A DNA stretch of 64,000 nt from Clostridium ganghwense (GCF_026735165.1 NZ_JAPQES010000005.1:112829-176828); one strand, 5' to 3'. Shown: positions 50,101-61,266, counted from the stretch's first letter. Notes: generated from the sequence alone by a model not told the origin. Made by a program: numbers and translations.

Positions 50101-53100
50101 TTAAATTTTGAAGTATTCTACTCCACTTTCAAATATTTTTTGATCCTTTTCACCTATAATGTTCTTATAAACGTTCTTTCCTATTCTTTCTGAATGACCC
50201 ATTTTACCTAAGATTCTTCCATCAGGACTTGTTATTCCTTCTACAGCATACATAGAACCATTAGGATTAAACTCTATATCATAACTAGGATTTCCATTAA
50301 AATCGACATACTGAGTAGCTATCTGACCATTTTCAAATAATTCTTTGGCTAATTTTTCATTGCATACGAAGCGTCCTTCTCCATGAGAAATAGCTATACT
50401 ATGAACATCTCCTAGTTCAACCTTATTAAACCATGGTGATAATTTAGATACTACTTTTGTATTTACTATATTAGACATGTGTCTTCCTATTTTATTAAAT
50501 GTTAAAGTTGGACACTCTTCATCCATATCTCTTATTTGTCCATAAGGCACAAGCCCAAGTTTTATAAGCACTTGAAATCCATTGCATATTCCAAGCATTA
50601 GTCCATCCCTTTTATTAAGTAAGTCCATTACAGCTTCTTTGACTTTTGGATTTCTAAATGCTGCTGCAATAAATTTTCCAGAACCATCTGGCTCATCTCC
50701 TGCACTAAAGCCTCCTGGCAGCATAACTATTTGAGATTTATTAATAGATTTAACCATATTCTCAATAGAATCTTCAATATCCTGTGGAGTCATATTTCTG
50801 AAAACTCCTATCTCCACTTCTCCACCTGCCTTTTTAAAAGATTTTTCTAAATCATACTCACAATTTGTACCTGGAAATACTGGTATGAATATTTTAGGCT
50901 TAGCCACATTTATCTTTGGACCTTTAGAAAATTGTTTATCAAAAAGATTTATCTTTATTTTATCTTTAATTTCTCCCGTTTTAGTAGCAAAAACACGTTC
51001 TAATGGACTTTGCCATTTTTTATAAAGTTCATCTATAGATATTTTTATATCATCAATTTTTATCTCTGGCTTTGAGCTAGTAAAACCAATCAAAGTATAG
51101 TTTGTATTACTAAAAGCTTCTTTTAATTCTACTTTATCATCAATTTCTAAAATTATAGAACCATAATCTGCACTAAATAAATCTTCATTTTTTATATTAT
51201 GAGAAAAATTCATTCCTATTTTATTACCAAAACTCATTTTTGATATAGCCTCAGCAATTCCACCACTTTTTACAGTATGAGCTGCTAAAACTCTCTCCTT
51301 TTTAATAAGCTTATTTACTATATCAAAATTTTTCTTTAGTTCTTCAAAGTTTGGAATAAGATTTTCATCCACTGATGGTTTTAGAAGAATAATTCTACTT
51401 CCACTTTTTTTAAATTCAGGGGAGATAACTTTATCAGTATTTACAACATCTACAGCAAAAGCCACTAATGTTGGAGGTACATTTATATCTTTAAAAGTAC
51501 CAGACATACTATCTTTTCCTCCAATAGCAGGTATCTCAAAAGCCTTTTGTGCATAAAAAGCTCCAAGTAAAGCACTGAATGGCTTTCCCCATTTTTGGGG
51601 ATCATCATAAAGCTTTTCAAAATACTCTTGAAGAGTGAGTCTTATATTCTTATAATCTCCTCCAGCTGCAACCACTTTAGTTACTGCCTCAACTACAGCA
51701 TATAAGGCACCATGGAAAGGACTCCATTTACCTATTTTAGGATTATACCCATGAGCCATAATGCTTCCTGTTGACGTTTCTCCATTCATAACAGGAATTT
51801 TAGCACACATAGCTTCTGCTGGAGTAGCTTGATATCTGCCTCCAAAAGGCATCAACACAGTTCCCGCTCCTATAGAACTATCAAATCTTTCAACTAATCC
51901 TTTTTGACTGCAGATATTTAAATTTTCAAGAGTTTCTGTCCATGTTTTAGAAATATCTTCACTAACTTTTGTATTAAAATAAGTTTTCTCGCATGGATTC
52001 TTAACTTTTATATTAGTTATTTGTGTAACACCATTAGTATCTAAGAATTTTCTGCTTACATCTACTATTCTTTTTCCTCTCCATGTCATTACAAGTCTAT
52101 CATCATCTGTTACTACAGCAACTTGTTCAGCTTCAAGATTTTCCTCTTTTGCATATTCTATAAACTTTTCTTTATCTTCTTCAGTTACAACTACTGCCAT
52201 TCTTTCTTGAGATTCAGATATGGCAAGCTCCGTTCCATCTAAACCTTCATATTTCTTAGTAACTAAATCTAGATTTATATTAAGACCATCACTTAGCTCT
52301 CCTATAGCTACAGAAACACCACCAGCACCAAAGTCATTACATTTCTTAATCATTTTACTAACTTTAGGGTTTCTAAAAAGCCTTTGCAGCTTTCTTTCAG
52401 TAGGTGCATTTCCTTTTTGTACTTCTGCTCCACATTGTAAAATTGAAGTTTCATCATGTTCCTTTGATGAACCTGTAGCTCCACCACATCCATCTCTACC
52501 TGTTCTTCCACCTACTAGGATAATGGCATCTCCTTTTATAGGTTTCTTGCGAACTACATTTTCTTTTGGAGCAGCCGCTATTACAGCACCAACTTCCATT
52601 CTCTTTGCTACAAAATCTTCATCATAAACCTCTGCCACATGTCCAGTAGCAAGTCCAATTTGATTTCCGTAAGAACTATAACCATGAGCTGCATTTATTG
52701 TTATCTGCCTTTGAGGAAGTTTTCCATGCAGTGTTTCTTCTATAGGTTTCGTTGGATCTGCACTTCCTGTAACTCTCATAGCTTGATAGACATATGATCT
52801 GCCTGATAATGGATCACGTATTGATCCTCCTAAGCAAGTTGCAGCTCCACCAAAAGGTTCTATTTCTGTTGGATGATTGTGAGTTTCATTTTTGAACATA
52901 ACTAAATACTTTTCTAATTTTCCATCAATCTCTACATCACACTCAATACTACAAGCATTAATTTCATCTGATTCTTCAAGGTCGTCTAATTCACCTTTTT
53001 TTCTAAGCTCTTTCATAGCCATTACAGCCATATCCATAAGACATATATTCTTTGGATTATCTCCATATACAAATTCTCTAGATTTTAAATATTCATTGTA

Positions 53101-53862
53101 CGCTTCTTTGATAGGTTCAACATATTTTCCATCTTCAAATTCTACTTTTTCAATTTTAGTATTAAAAGTTGTGTGTCTACAGTGATCTGACCAATAAGTG
53201 TCAATAACTTTTATCTCAGTAATAGTAGGATTTCTTTTTTCTTGATCCTTAAAATATTTTTGGCAAAATAATAAGTCTTCAAAACTCATAGCTAAACCAT
53301 GTTTTTCTTTAAATTTTTCAATTTCTTCTCTATTTTTATATATAAAACCTTCCAGTATCTCTACTTCTTCAGGTATATTACTTTCAATTTTTAAATTCTC
53401 AGGCTTTTCTAAAGAAGCTTCTCTTGAATCTACAGCATTAATATAGTAGTGTTTTATCTTTTCAATATCTTCTTTTTTTATATTTCCTTTTAATACTATG
53501 ACTTTGGCACATTTAATTAAAGGTTTTTCTTTTTGAGTTAATATTTGTATACATTGAGCTGCTGAATCTGCTCTTTGATCATACTGTCCTGGTAAATATT
53601 CAACAGCAAACACTATTTCATCCTTTTCTAACTCTATACTTTCATCAAAAACATAATCTACAGTAGGCTCTGAAAATATTATCTTTCTAGCTCTAATATG
53701 TTCTTCTTCCTCTATTCCAGAAATATCATAGCGATTTAAAATTCTTAGATTTTCTAGACCTTTTATGTTTAAATTCTCTCTAAGATCTTTAAGAAGCCCT
53801 TTTGCCTCAACATCAAAATGAAGTTTCTTTTCTGCAAATATTCTTCTCACCTTAGTTTCCAT
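50101..53862 (-). CDS. purL: Phosphoribosylformylglycinamidine synthase, large fused form
   Basis: This 1253-aa fused FGAM synthase converts FGAR, glutamine and ATP to FGAM. The N-terminal FGAR-AT domain, two AIRS-type catalytic repeats (SDHCRHTTF, PTEIEPFGGAATCLGGSIRDPLSGRSYVYQ; GRYQATPAEAM, GGKDSMSGTF), and a class I glutamine amidotransferase domain are all in one chain. The last domain spans about 980-1250: PGTNCEYD with the catalytic Cys, PGGFSAGDEPDGSGKF, GEGRF. Typical Bacillus-type genomes have separate purS/purQ/purL; clostridia use this long form. Last gene of the operon. AGGAGAAGAGACA precedes the ATG. Confidence 0.96.
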   Translation of the reverse strand: METKVRRIFAEKKLHFDVEAKGLLKDLRENLNIKGLENLRILNRYDISGIEEEEHIRARKIIFSEPTVDYVFDESIELEKDEIVFAVEYLPGQYDQRADSAAQCIQILTQKEKPLIKCAKVIVLKGNIKKEDIEKIKHYYINAVDSREASLEKPENLKIESNIPEEVEILEGFIYKNREEIEKFKEKHGLAMSFEDLLFCQKYFKDQEKRNPTITEIKVIDTYWSDHCRHTTFNTKIEKVEFEDGKYVEPIKEAYNEYLKSREFVYGDNPKNICLMDMAVMAMKELRKKGELDDLEESDEINACSIECDVEIDGKLEKYLVMFKNETHNHPTEIEPFGGAATCLGGSIRDPLSGRSYVYQAMRVTGSADPTKPIEETLHGKLPQRQITINAAHGYSSYGNQIGLATGHVAEVYDEDFVAKRMEVGAVIAAAPKENVVRKKPIKGDAIILVGGRTGRDGCGGATGSSKEHDETSILQCGAEVQKGNAPTERKLQRLFRNPKVSKMIKKCNDFGAGGVSVAIGELSDGLNINLDLVTKKYEGLDGTELAISESQERMAVVVTEEDKEKFIEYAKEENLEAEQVAVVTDDDRLVMTWRGKRIVDVSRKFLDTNGVTQITNIKVKNPCEKTYFNTKVSEDISKTWTETLENLNICSQKGLVERFDSSIGAGTVLMPFGGRYQATPAEAMCAKIPVMNGETSTGSIMAHGYNPKIGKWSPFHGALYAVVEAVTKVVAAGGDYKNIRLTLQEYFEKLYDDPQKWGKPFSALLGAFYAQKAFEIPAIGGKDSMSGTFKDINVPPTLVAFAVDVVNTDKVISPEFKKSGSRIILLKPSVDENLIPNFEELKKNFDIVNKLIKKERVLAAHTVKSGGIAEAISKMSFGNKIGMNFSHNIKNEDLFSADYGSIILEIDDKVELKEAFSNTNYTLIGFTSSKPEIKIDDIKISIDELYKKWQSPLERVFATKTGEIKDKIKINLFDKQFSKGPKINVAKPKIFIPVFPGTNCEYDLEKSFKKAGGEVEIGVFRNMTPQDIEDSIENMVKSINKSQIVMLPGGFSAGDEPDGSGKFIAAAFRNPKVKEAVMDLLNKRDGLMLGICNGFQVLIKLGLVPYGQIRDMDEECPTLTFNKIGRHMSNIVNTKVVSKLSPWFNKVELGDVHSIAISHGEGRFVCNEKLAKELFENGQIATQYVDFNGNPSYDIEFNPNGSMYAVEGITSPDGRILGKMGHSERIGKNVYKNIIGEKDQKIFESGVEYFKI

Positions 53863-53890
53863 TGTCTCTTCTCCTTATCTAATATATATT

Positions 53891-55147
53891 TTATATAGAC
53901 TTTATTTTTCCTATATCTTTTCTATAATACATTCCCTGAAAAGAAACTTTCTCAATATCTCTATATGCCTTTTCCCTAGCCTCCTCTAAGCTATCTCCAA
54001 CTGATACTACTGATAAAACTCTACCACCACTTGTTAACAGCTTTTCTTCCTTAATTTGAGCTCCTGCTATAAAAATCTTGTTTTCTACCTTATCCATATC
54101 CGTTATTTTCAAACCTTTTTTATATTTTCCAGGATAACCTTCTGAAACCGCTGTTACACAGCAGGCACTTCCTTGTTTCCACTTTATCTCACATTCTTCT
54201 AAAGTATTATCTAAAGCCTTTAACATAATTTCTGCATAATCACTTTCCATAAGTGATAATACTGCCTGAGTCTCAGGGTCTCCCATTCTAACATTATATT
54301 CTAAAAGATATACTCCTTTTTTAGTTATCATAAGTCCGAAAAATATTGTACCTACATAATCCATTTTTTCTTCTTTTATTCCTTTTAATGTAGGCTCTAA
54401 AATATCTTTTTCAAAGGAATTTAATACCTCTTCACTGCAGTAAGGATTAGGGGCAATAACTCCCATTCCTCCAGTATTAGGTCCCTTATCTCCATCAAAA
54501 ATTTGTTTGTGATCCTTGCTAGATATAAAAGGAATAATAGTATTTCCATCAGTTATAGAAAGAATTGATGCTTCTACCCCTTCTAAAAATTCTTCAATAA
54601 CAATTTTAAGCCCCGCTCCATTAAATATATCTTGCAGCATAAAACTGTTTATTGCTTCTTCTGCTTCTTTTTTATTTTGGCAGATTATAACTCCTTTACC
54701 TGCAGCAAGTCCATCAGCTTTTATAACCGTTGGATAAGAACAATGTTCTATATATGTTAGTGCTTTTTCTCTTTCATAAAAAACTGCATATTCAGCACTT
54801 TTAATTCCGTATTTTTTCATAAAATCCTTAGCAACTATTTTACTTCCTTCTAAAGCTGCAGCTTTTTTTGAGGGTCCAAAAATTTTTAAGTTATTTTCTT
54901 TAAAAGCATCTACAATACCATCTACTAAAGGTGCTTCAGGTCCTACTATAGTAAGCTTTATTTCTTCCTTTTTAGCAAATTCTGCAAGTTCATTTATCTT
55001 TTCTATCTTTATATTCTCACATTTATTTTCTTTTTCAGTACCACCGTTTCCAGGAGCACAAAATATTTTCTCTACTAAGGGACTTTGTGAAACCCTCCAT
55101 GCAATAGCATGTTCACGTCCACCAGAACCAACTATTAGTACCTTCAT
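53891..55147 (-). CDS. purD: Phosphoribosylamine-glycine ligase
   Basis: This 418-aa ATP-grasp ligase forms GAR from phosphoribosylamine and glycine. Motifs: LIVGSGGREHAIAWR, IVGPEAPLVDGIVDAF, VIKADGLAAGKGVIIC, GPNTGGMGVIAPNPYC, YNVRMGDPETQ. 28 bp upstream of purL, 69 bp downstream of purH. Family length and motifs complete. Confidence 0.96.
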   Translation of the reverse strand: MKVLIVGSGGREHAIAWRVSQSPLVEKIFCAPGNGGTEKENKCENIKIEKINELAEFAKKEEIKLTIVGPEAPLVDGIVDAFKENNLKIFGPSKKAAALEGSKIVAKDFMKKYGIKSAEYAVFYEREKALTYIEHCSYPTVIKADGLAAGKGVIICQNKKEAEEAINSFMLQDIFNGAGLKIVIEEFLEGVEASILSITDGNTIIPFISSKDHKQIFDGDKGPNTGGMGVIAPNPYCSEEVLNSFEKDILEPTLKGIKEEKMDYVGTIFFGLMITKKGVYLLEYNVRMGDPETQAVLSLMESDYAEIMLKALDNTLEECEIKWKQGSACCVTAVSEGYPGKYKKGLKITDMDKVENKIFIAGAQIKEEKLLTSGGRVLSVVSVGDSLEEAREKAYRDIEKVSFQGMYYRKDIGKIKSI

Positions 55148-55216
55148 TTAAACTTCAACTCCCTATCAAAACTTTATATCACTTTCAACTTTCAATTTTT
55201 AACTCTCAATTACTCT

Positions 55217-56719
55217 TTAATGTTTGAAATGTCTAATGCCTGTAAATACCATTGACATATCATTTTCATCACATGCCTTTATGGAATCTTTATCTCTTAT
55301 AGAACCACCTGGCTGAATTATAGCTTTTATTCCATATTTAGCAGCTTCTTTTACTACATCATCAAATGGGAAAAAGGCATCAGAGGCTAATACCAAACCA
55401 TCTTTTGCTCTCTCAAGAGCCTGCTTGGCTGCCCATATTCTATTAACCTGTCCAGCACCAACGCCTGTAGCCATGCCATCTCTAGCTACTACTATAGCAT
55501 TAGATTTTACATATTTGCAAACCTTCATAGCAAATATCATATCATTCATTTCATTTTCAGTTGGTTTTTTCTCTGTTACAACTTCTATTTTATCAGCAAA
55601 TTTATTATCCTCACTCATAACTAAAATTCCACCATCAACTTTAGCTATATTGAATTCATCTTGTGGTTTAACAGCACATTTTATTACTCTTAAATTTTTC
55701 TTCTTCTTTAACACTTCTAGAGCATCCTCATCATAATCCGGTGCAATAACAATCTCTAAAAAGATTTCTATCATTTTTTCCGCTGCAGCTTTATTTACTT
55801 TTCTATTTAAAGCCACAATTCCTCCAAAAATTGAAATAGGATCGCAGGAATATGCCTTAACATAAGCAGTCTCTACATCCTCTCCAATTGCAACTCCACA
55901 AGGAGTGTTATGTTTAAGTCCACAGCAGGCTATTTCATCAAATTCCCATACTGTTCTCCAAGCTATGTCCATATCTTTTATGTTATTGTAAGATAATTGT
56001 TTTCCATTTAAAATTTCAAAATTATTTATTGCTCCTTTTCCATCAGTAGATGTATAATAAGCAGCAGTTTGGTGTGAATTTTCACCATATCTTAAGTCCA
56101 TTGATTTTTTATATGAAAGTGAAAGGTATTCCGGATATGAATCATCATTTAAAAGGAAATTGCTTATAGCAGAATCATAAGCTGACATTAAATTAAAGAC
56201 TTTTCCTGCAAGTTTTTTTCTTGTTTCATAATCTACGTCACCGTTAGCTTCTATTTGTTCCATAATATTTTTATAATCCTTAGTATCTGTAAGTACAGCT
56301 ACATCCTTAAAGTTTTTTGCTGCAGACCTAATCATAGTTGGTCCACCAATATCAATAAATTCTACTTTCTCATCAAACTCTAAATCTTCTTTTACCTTTT
56401 CAAAGAAAGGATATAAATTTACAACTACCATATCAATAGGCTCTATACCTTTTTCTTCAATTACCTGCATATGTTCTTGATTTTCTCTAATAGCAAGTAT
56501 TCCTCCATGTATAATTGGATGAAGTGTTTTTACTCTTCCATCTAAAATTTCATCAAAACCAGTAACTTCATTAACCTCTGTAACAGGTATTCCATTTTCT
56601 TTTAAATGTCTAAAAGTTCCTCCTGTTGATATTATCTCTACATCTTTATCTACAAGAAATTTTGCAAGATCTACTATTCCCTCTTTATTAAAAACGCTTA
56701 TCAATGCTCTTTTTATCAT
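55217..56719 (-). CDS. purH: Bifunctional AICAR transformylase/IMP cyclohydrolase
   Basis: This 500-aa protein catalyses the last two steps to IMP. The N-terminal MGS-like cyclohydrolase domain ([50 protein letters not shown]) is joined to the AICAR transformylase domain ([54 protein letters not shown]). Family length. The 94-bp gap to purN holds no further gene. Confidence 0.96.
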   Translation of the reverse strand: MIKRALISVFNKEGIVDLAKFLVDKDVEIISTGGTFRHLKENGIPVTEVNEVTGFDEILDGRVKTLHPIIHGGILAIRENQEHMQVIEEKGIEPIDMVVVNLYPFFEKVKEDLEFDEKVEFIDIGGPTMIRSAAKNFKDVAVLTDTKDYKNIMEQIEANGDVDYETRKKLAGKVFNLMSAYDSAISNFLLNDDSYPEYLSLSYKKSMDLRYGENSHQTAAYYTSTDGKGAINNFEILNGKQLSYNNIKDMDIAWRTVWEFDEIACCGLKHNTPCGVAIGEDVETAYVKAYSCDPISIFGGIVALNRKVNKAAAEKMIEIFLEIVIAPDYDEDALEVLKKKKNLRVIKCAVKPQDEFNIAKVDGGILVMSEDNKFADKIEVVTEKKPTENEMNDMIFAMKVCKYVKSNAIVVARDGMATGVGAGQVNRIWAAKQALERAKDGLVLASDAFFPFDDVVKEAAKYGIKAIIQPGGSIRDKDSIKACDENDMSMVFTGIRHFKH

Positions 56720-56813
56720 ATTTTATACCCCTTTCAATTCAGTATTCTACTACTTTAAATAACTAAATTATACAATGAATCACTCTGTTTAGAATCATTA
56801 TTTTCTTTGAGCT

Positions 56814-57425
56814 TTATCTATTAATTAATATCCGTCTTTCTTCAACTTTAACTTTTTCTTCTGATATTAACTTTATAGCTTCCGGTAAAGCCTTATGTTC
56901 CTCAACTAACACTCTTTTTTGCAAAGTTTCTGGAGTATCATTATCATGAACTTCTACAGCCTTTTGAATAATTATACTTCCTGTATCTGTACCTTCATCC
57001 ACAAAATGAACAGTACAGCCAGTTATTTTAACCCCATACTCAAGAGCTTTTTCATGAACCTTTATACCGTACATTCCTTTTCCACAAAAGGATGGAATTA
57101 AGGATGGATGAATATTTATAATTCTATTTTTAAACCTCTTTATAATATCTCCTTTTAAAATAGATAAATATCCAGCTAAAACTATTAAGTCCACTTTCCC
57201 ATCTAATACTTCTAAAATTTTGCCTGAAAGAGCATCCCCATACTCTTTTTTTTCAAAGACAAAAGTTTTTATATTATGTTTCTTTGCTCTTTCTATTCCA
57301 AAGGTCCCCGCTTTATCACTAATTACATACTCTATACTGCAGTTTAAATGATTATTTTCTATACCATCTATTATTGTCTGAAGATTACTTCCACCACCAG
57401 ATATAAGAACTGCTATTTTAAACAT
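56814..57425 (-). CDS. purN: Phosphoribosylglycinamide formyltransferase
   Basis: This 203-aa GAR transformylase uses 10-formyl-THF. Motifs: VLISGGGSNLQTIID, RIINIHPSLIPSFCGKGMYGIKVHEKAL (catalytic Asn-His), GCTVHFVDEGTDTGSII. Overlaps the purM stop by 13 bp, so translation is coupled. It is complete for the family; terminal residues vary between species. Confidence 0.95.
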   Translation of the reverse strand: MFKIAVLISGGGSNLQTIIDGIENNHLNCSIEYVISDKAGTFGIERAKKHNIKTFVFEKKEYGDALSGKILEVLDGKVDLIVLAGYLSILKGDIIKRFKNRIINIHPSLIPSFCGKGMYGIKVHEKALEYGVKITGCTVHFVDEGTDTGSIIIQKAVEVHDNDTPETLQKRVLVEEHKALPEAIKLISEEKVKVEERRILINR

Positions 57426-58408
57426 ACTCCCTTGCCTCCAGCTTCTATATGGCCTATCTCGTAAGCTTTGTTTCCCATCTTTTCAATTTCATTTATAATT
57501 TCTCTAGAGTTTTCTTTATCTACACACAAAACATATCCTATACCCATATTGAAGGTATTATACATATGTTCTTCGTCAACTCCTAAAGACATTATATATT
57601 TAAAAATGGCTGGCACTTCAAAGCTTCCTTTGTTTATAACTGCTGTAAAATCCGCTTTAAACATTCTTGGAATATTCTCATAAAAACCGCCACCGGTAAT
57701 ATGAGCCATTCCTTTTATTTTGTACTTTTTCAATAAGTTCAAAACTGTTTTTACATATATCTTCGTAGGTGCTAAAAGTATATTCCCAAGCTTCTCTCCA
57801 TTTAATTCTTCATCTAAGTTGGTAATAAGCTTTCTTACTAAAGAATATCCGTTGCTATGAATTCCAGAGGATTCAATACCTATCAATACATCTCCAGCAC
57901 TAATATCGCTTCCATCTATTATTTCTTCCTTTTCAACTATCCCAACACAAAATCCAGCTACATCATATTCTCCTTCTTTATAAAAACCTGGCATTTCAGC
58001 AGTTTCGCCACCAATCAAAGCACTCTCAGCTTGAAGACATCCATCACTAATTCCTTTTACCAAATCCGCTGCATTTTTTGCATTAAGCTTTCCACAAGCA
58101 ATATAATCCAAGAAAAACAATGGCTTTGCACCATGGCAAAGTATATCATTTACACACATTGCTACACAATCTATACCAACAGTATCATACTTTTCCATTT
58201 GAAAAGCTATCTTTAGTTTAGTACCTATTCCATCTGTACCTGATACTAGAACAGGATTTTTGTAATTAGGTAATTCATACATTCCTGCAAAACTACCTAA
58301 ATTATTAAGTACTCCACTGTTAAAAGTTTTAGCTGCATGTTCTTTCATAAGCTTTACTGCTGAATAACCTTCTTCAATATTTACTCCTGCTTCTTTATAA
58401 GTTGCCAT
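57413..58408 (-). CDS. purM: Phosphoribosylformylglycinamidine cyclo-ligase
   Basis: This 331-aa AIR synthetase closes FGAM to AIR with ATP. Motifs: LVSGTDGIGTKLKIAF, CVNDILCHGAKPLFFLDYIACG, ALIGGETAEMPGFY, HITGGGFYENIPRMF. Overlaps purN by 13 bp and follows purF after 6 bp. Confidence 0.96.
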   Translation of the reverse strand: MATYKEAGVNIEEGYSAVKLMKEHAAKTFNSGVLNNLGSFAGMYELPNYKNPVLVSGTDGIGTKLKIAFQMEKYDTVGIDCVAMCVNDILCHGAKPLFFLDYIACGKLNAKNAADLVKGISDGCLQAESALIGGETAEMPGFYKEGEYDVAGFCVGIVEKEEIIDGSDISAGDVLIGIESSGIHSNGYSLVRKLITNLDEELNGEKLGNILLAPTKIYVKTVLNLLKKYKIKGMAHITGGGFYENIPRMFKADFTAVINKGSFEVPAIFKYIMSLGVDEEHMYNTFNMGIGYVLCVDKENSREIINEIEKMGNKAYEIGHIEAGGKGVCLK

Positions 58409-58414
58409 AATAAC

Positions 58415-59845
58415 CTACCTTTCCAGATAATCCTTTGAATTTTCAATAGGAGCTGACATTGGATATTCTCCATTAAAGCACCCTAAACAAAAACCTTTTT
58501 TATTTTTAAAAGTGCTTAGTAAGCCTTCTGTACTTATATATCTAAGACTATCTGAGCCAATTAATTTATTTATATCTTCTACCTGCATTTGAGCTCCTAT
58601 TAATTCCTTCCTATAGGGTGTGTCAATTCCAAAATAGCAAGGATATTTTACCATAGGAGACGCAACTCTAAAATGCACCTCTTTTGCTCCAGCTTTACGT
58701 AAAATTTGTACTAATCTTTTGCTTGTTGTTCCTCTTACTATAGAATCATCTATAATAACAACTCTTTTTCCTTCTATATTTACTTTAAGAACATTTAACT
58801 TAACAGAAACTGCTCTTTCTCTCATTTCTTGTGATGGAGATATAAAAGTTCTTCCCACATATTTATTTTTTATAAAGCCTATTCCATAAGGAATTCCAGA
58901 AGCTTTAGCATATCCAACTGCTGCTGGTATTCCTGAATCCGGAACTCCTATTACTATATCCGCCTCTACAGGAGCCTCCTTATAAAGCTGTTCACCAGCA
59001 GCTACTCTTGAATTGTAAACATTTATTCCATCTATAACACTATCAGGTCTTGCAAAATAAATATATTCAAAAGCACAAGTCATACATTTAGTTCTCTCAG
59101 CAAATTGAATAGATTTAATACCACTATCATCTATTATAACAATTTCTCCAGGATTTACATCTCTCACAAATTCAGCTCCTACAGCATCTAACGCACAGCT
59201 TTCTGAACAAAGTATATAATCTTCTTCTATCTTTCCAATACACATAGGTCTTATACCATTTGGATCTCTAACACCTATAAGCTTATCTTTAGTAAGTATA
59301 ACTATTGCATATGATCCTTTAATTGCTCCTATGGCATCAATAACAGCTGTTTCTATACCTTTCTTAGCTTTTCTTGCAATTAAATTTAGTATAACCTCTG
59401 AATCTATAGATGTTTGAAATAAAACTCCTGCATCCTCTAAAAGTTCTCTTATAATATCTGCATTTACTAAATTTCCATTATGTGCTATTGAAATATCTCC
59501 AAGCTTAAATTGTCCTAAAAGTGGTTGTGCATTTGAAGCCTTGCTTGAACCTGTAGTAGAATATCTAACATGACCAATTGCTGCTTTCCCATTCATAGTT
59601 TTTAATATATTCTCATTAAAGACATCACTGACAAGTCCCATATCCTTATGACAAATATGCTTATTTCCATCTGAAACTACTATTCCTGCACTTTCTTGTC
59701 CTCTATGCTGAAGAGCATAAAGACCATAATAAGTCATTGCGGCAACATCTAAGTTTGATTTTGAATATACTCCAAAAACTCCACATTCTTCTTTAAACTT
59801 ATCATTAAATACTTCGTTATCTATCATGTCTTTTTTATTAATCAT
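58415..59845 (-). CDS. purF: Amidophosphoribosyltransferase
   Basis: This 476-aa first enzyme of the pathway transfers the glutamine amide to PRPP. An N-terminal glutamine amidotransferase (Ntn) domain begins at Cys21 in EECGVFGVYSK, so a 20-residue propeptide would be removed. The phosphoribosyltransferase motif VVIIDDSIVRGTTSKRLV follows. Cysteines for a [4Fe-4S] cluster (MTCAFEYIYF, KYPCYFG, CLGCFNGEYP) match the Bacillus-type enzyme. The ATG at 59845 is favoured by GAGGGG 8 bases upstream; the frame also has an upstream TTG at 59860. Confidence 0.95.
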   Translation of the reverse strand: MINKKDMIDNEVFNDKFKEECGVFGVYSKSNLDVAAMTYYGLYALQHRGQESAGIVVSDGNKHICHKDMGLVSDVFNENILKTMNGKAAIGHVRYSTTGSSKASNAQPLLGQFKLGDISIAHNGNLVNADIIRELLEDAGVLFQTSIDSEVILNLIARKAKKGIETAVIDAIGAIKGSYAIVILTKDKLIGVRDPNGIRPMCIGKIEEDYILCSESCALDAVGAEFVRDVNPGEIVIIDDSGIKSIQFAERTKCMTCAFEYIYFARPDSVIDGINVYNSRVAAGEQLYKEAPVEADIVIGVPDSGIPAAVGYAKASGIPYGIGFIKNKYVGRTFISPSQEMRERAVSVKLNVLKVNIEGKRVVIIDDSIVRGTTSKRLVQILRKAGAKEVHFRVASPMVKYPCYFGIDTPYRKELIGAQMQVEDINKLIGSDSLRYISTEGLLSTFKNKKGFCLGCFNGEYPMSAPIENSKDYLER

Positions 59846-59869
59846 TATTTTACCCCTCAACTTTTTAAG

Positions 59870-60574
59870 TTAATTATTGGCATTATCTATTCTTTTCAAT
59901 ATTTCAGCATATGCATCTTCAACATTTCCTAAATCTCTTCTAAATCTATCTTTATCTAACTTTTCATTTGTAACAGCATCCCAAAATCTGCAAGTATCTG
60001 GTGATATTTCATCAGCTAAAATTATTTTTCCATTAAATCTTCCGAATTCAAGTTTAAAATCTATAAGCTTTATATTTTGCTTTATAAAAAATTCTTTTAA
60101 TATTTCATTTATTTTAGCTGTAGTATTATAAATAGTTTCTAATTCCTCAAAACTTGTTATTCCCATAGCTACAGCATGATAATCATTTATAAGTGGATCT
60201 CCTAATTCATCATTCTTATAGCATATTTCAAAAATAGTTGTATTTAATTCCGTTCCTTCTTCAATACCAAGTCTTTTTGCCATGCTTCCCGCTGCAACAT
60301 TTCTTACGATAACTTCCAATGGAACTATTTCAACCTTTTTGCAAAGCTGTTCTCTGTCATTCATCTTTTTTTCAAAATGTGTCTCAATTCCATTTTTATG
60401 GAGAAGTTCAAAAATCATTGATGTAATACTATTGTTTAATATACCTTTACCACCTATCTCTGATTTTTTAACACCATTAAAGGCTGTTGCATCATCCTTG
60501 TAGTATATAATAACGTGATCTCTATCTTCAGCTTCATAAACTTTTTTAGCCTTACCTTCATATAACATTTTCAT
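59870..60574 (-). CDS. purC: SAICAR synthetase
   Basis: This 234-aa enzyme joins CAIR and aspartate with ATP. Motifs: [64 protein letters not shown]. The start overlaps the purE stop in TAATG. Second gene of the operon. Confidence 0.96.
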   Translation of the reverse strand: MKMLYEGKAKKVYEAEDRDHVIIYYKDDATAFNGVKKSEIGGKGILNNSITSMIFELLHKNGIETHFEKKMNDREQLCKKVEIVPLEVIVRNVAAGSMAKRLGIEEGTELNTTIFEICYKNDELGDPLINDYHAVAMGITSFEELETIYNTTAKINEILKEFFIKQNIKLIDFKLEFGRFNGKIILADEISPDTCRFWDAVTNEKLDKDRFRRDLGNVEDAYAEILKRIDNANN

Positions 60575-61053
60575 TATAATTCCACTCCTTCAGCATTTTC
60601 TTTTATAAATTTTTCTTTCATATTTTCTCTGTATTTAATTAAATTTTCTTTTAATTCTGGATATTTTAAAGATAAGATTTGAACTGCAAGCATTCCAGCA
60701 TTATAACTGTTATTTATACCTACAACTGCAACAGGAATTGGTTTAGGCATTTGAACCATTGATAGAAGTGAATCATATCCTTGTAGCGCAGCATTTATAG
60801 GAACTCCTATGACTGGTAAAATTGTTTGAGAGGCAATGACACCTGGAAGATGGGCTGCAAGACCTGCACCTGCTATAATAACTTCACATCCATCCTTCTC
60901 TATTTCTCTTATTGTTTGAGATAGTCTTTCAGGGATTCTGTGAGCAGATAATACATATGCTTTGTATTCTACATAAAATTCCTTTAGTATATTTGCTGCA
61001 CCTTTCATTTTATCTATATCAGACTTACTTCCGAAAATAATTGCTACTTTCAT
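60574..61053 (-). CDS. purE: N5-carboxyaminoimidazole ribonucleotide mutase
   Basis: This 159-aa protein is the first operon gene. Motifs [28 protein letters not shown] and [27 protein letters not shown] are of the class I bacterial type that rearranges N5-CAIR to CAIR. PurK, the usual partner, is absent in this window and must lie elsewhere or be dispensable. AGGAGG precedes the ATG, in a leader of about 100 bp. The promoter and PurBox-like sites are listed separately. Confidence 0.95.
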   Translation of the reverse strand: MKVAIIFGSKSDIDKMKGAANILKEFYVEYKAYVLSAHRIPERLSQTIREIEKDGCEVIIAGAGLAAHLPGVIASQTILPVIGVPINAALQGYDSLLSMVQMPKPIPVAVVGINNSYNAGMLAVQILSLKYPELKENLIKYRENMKEKFIKENAEGVEL

Positions 61054-61146
61054 AATAACTCCTCCTTATTTTTCTATGTAAATGTATGGAACTAAATGGT
61101 AGCTAAAATTTATTTGCGTTTTTATATTTTTCACTTTGTTGTTTTT

Positions 61147-61175
61147 AATATATCACTGTCTTTTTTAAAAGTCAA
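61147..61175 (-). promoter_or_regulatory. Sigma-A promoter of the pur operon
   Basis: Minus-strand TTGACT (61170-61175), 17-bp spacer, TATATT (61147-61152), an excellent sigma-A match. The transcript would begin near 61140, giving a leader of about 87 nt without a riboswitch I can recognise. Confidence 0.8.
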
Positions 61176-61204
61176 TCATTAAATCGAATATTCATTTTAT
61201 ATTT

Positions 61205-61266
61205 CGTTACGTAACGTTCTTTATGCTGTTCATTTTTCTACAAACGTTCGTTGTAATGCGAACATT
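61205..61266. promoter_or_regulatory. PurBox-like operators upstream of the pur promoter
   Basis: TGCGAACATT (61257-61266, plus) and AACGAACGTT (61243-61252, minus) are an inverted pair of sites with the CGAAC core of the Bacillus PurR PurBox. A 12-bp perfect palindrome CGTTACGTAACG lies at 61205-61216. All are upstream of the -35, the location of B. subtilis-type PurR sites. Confidence 0.6.
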
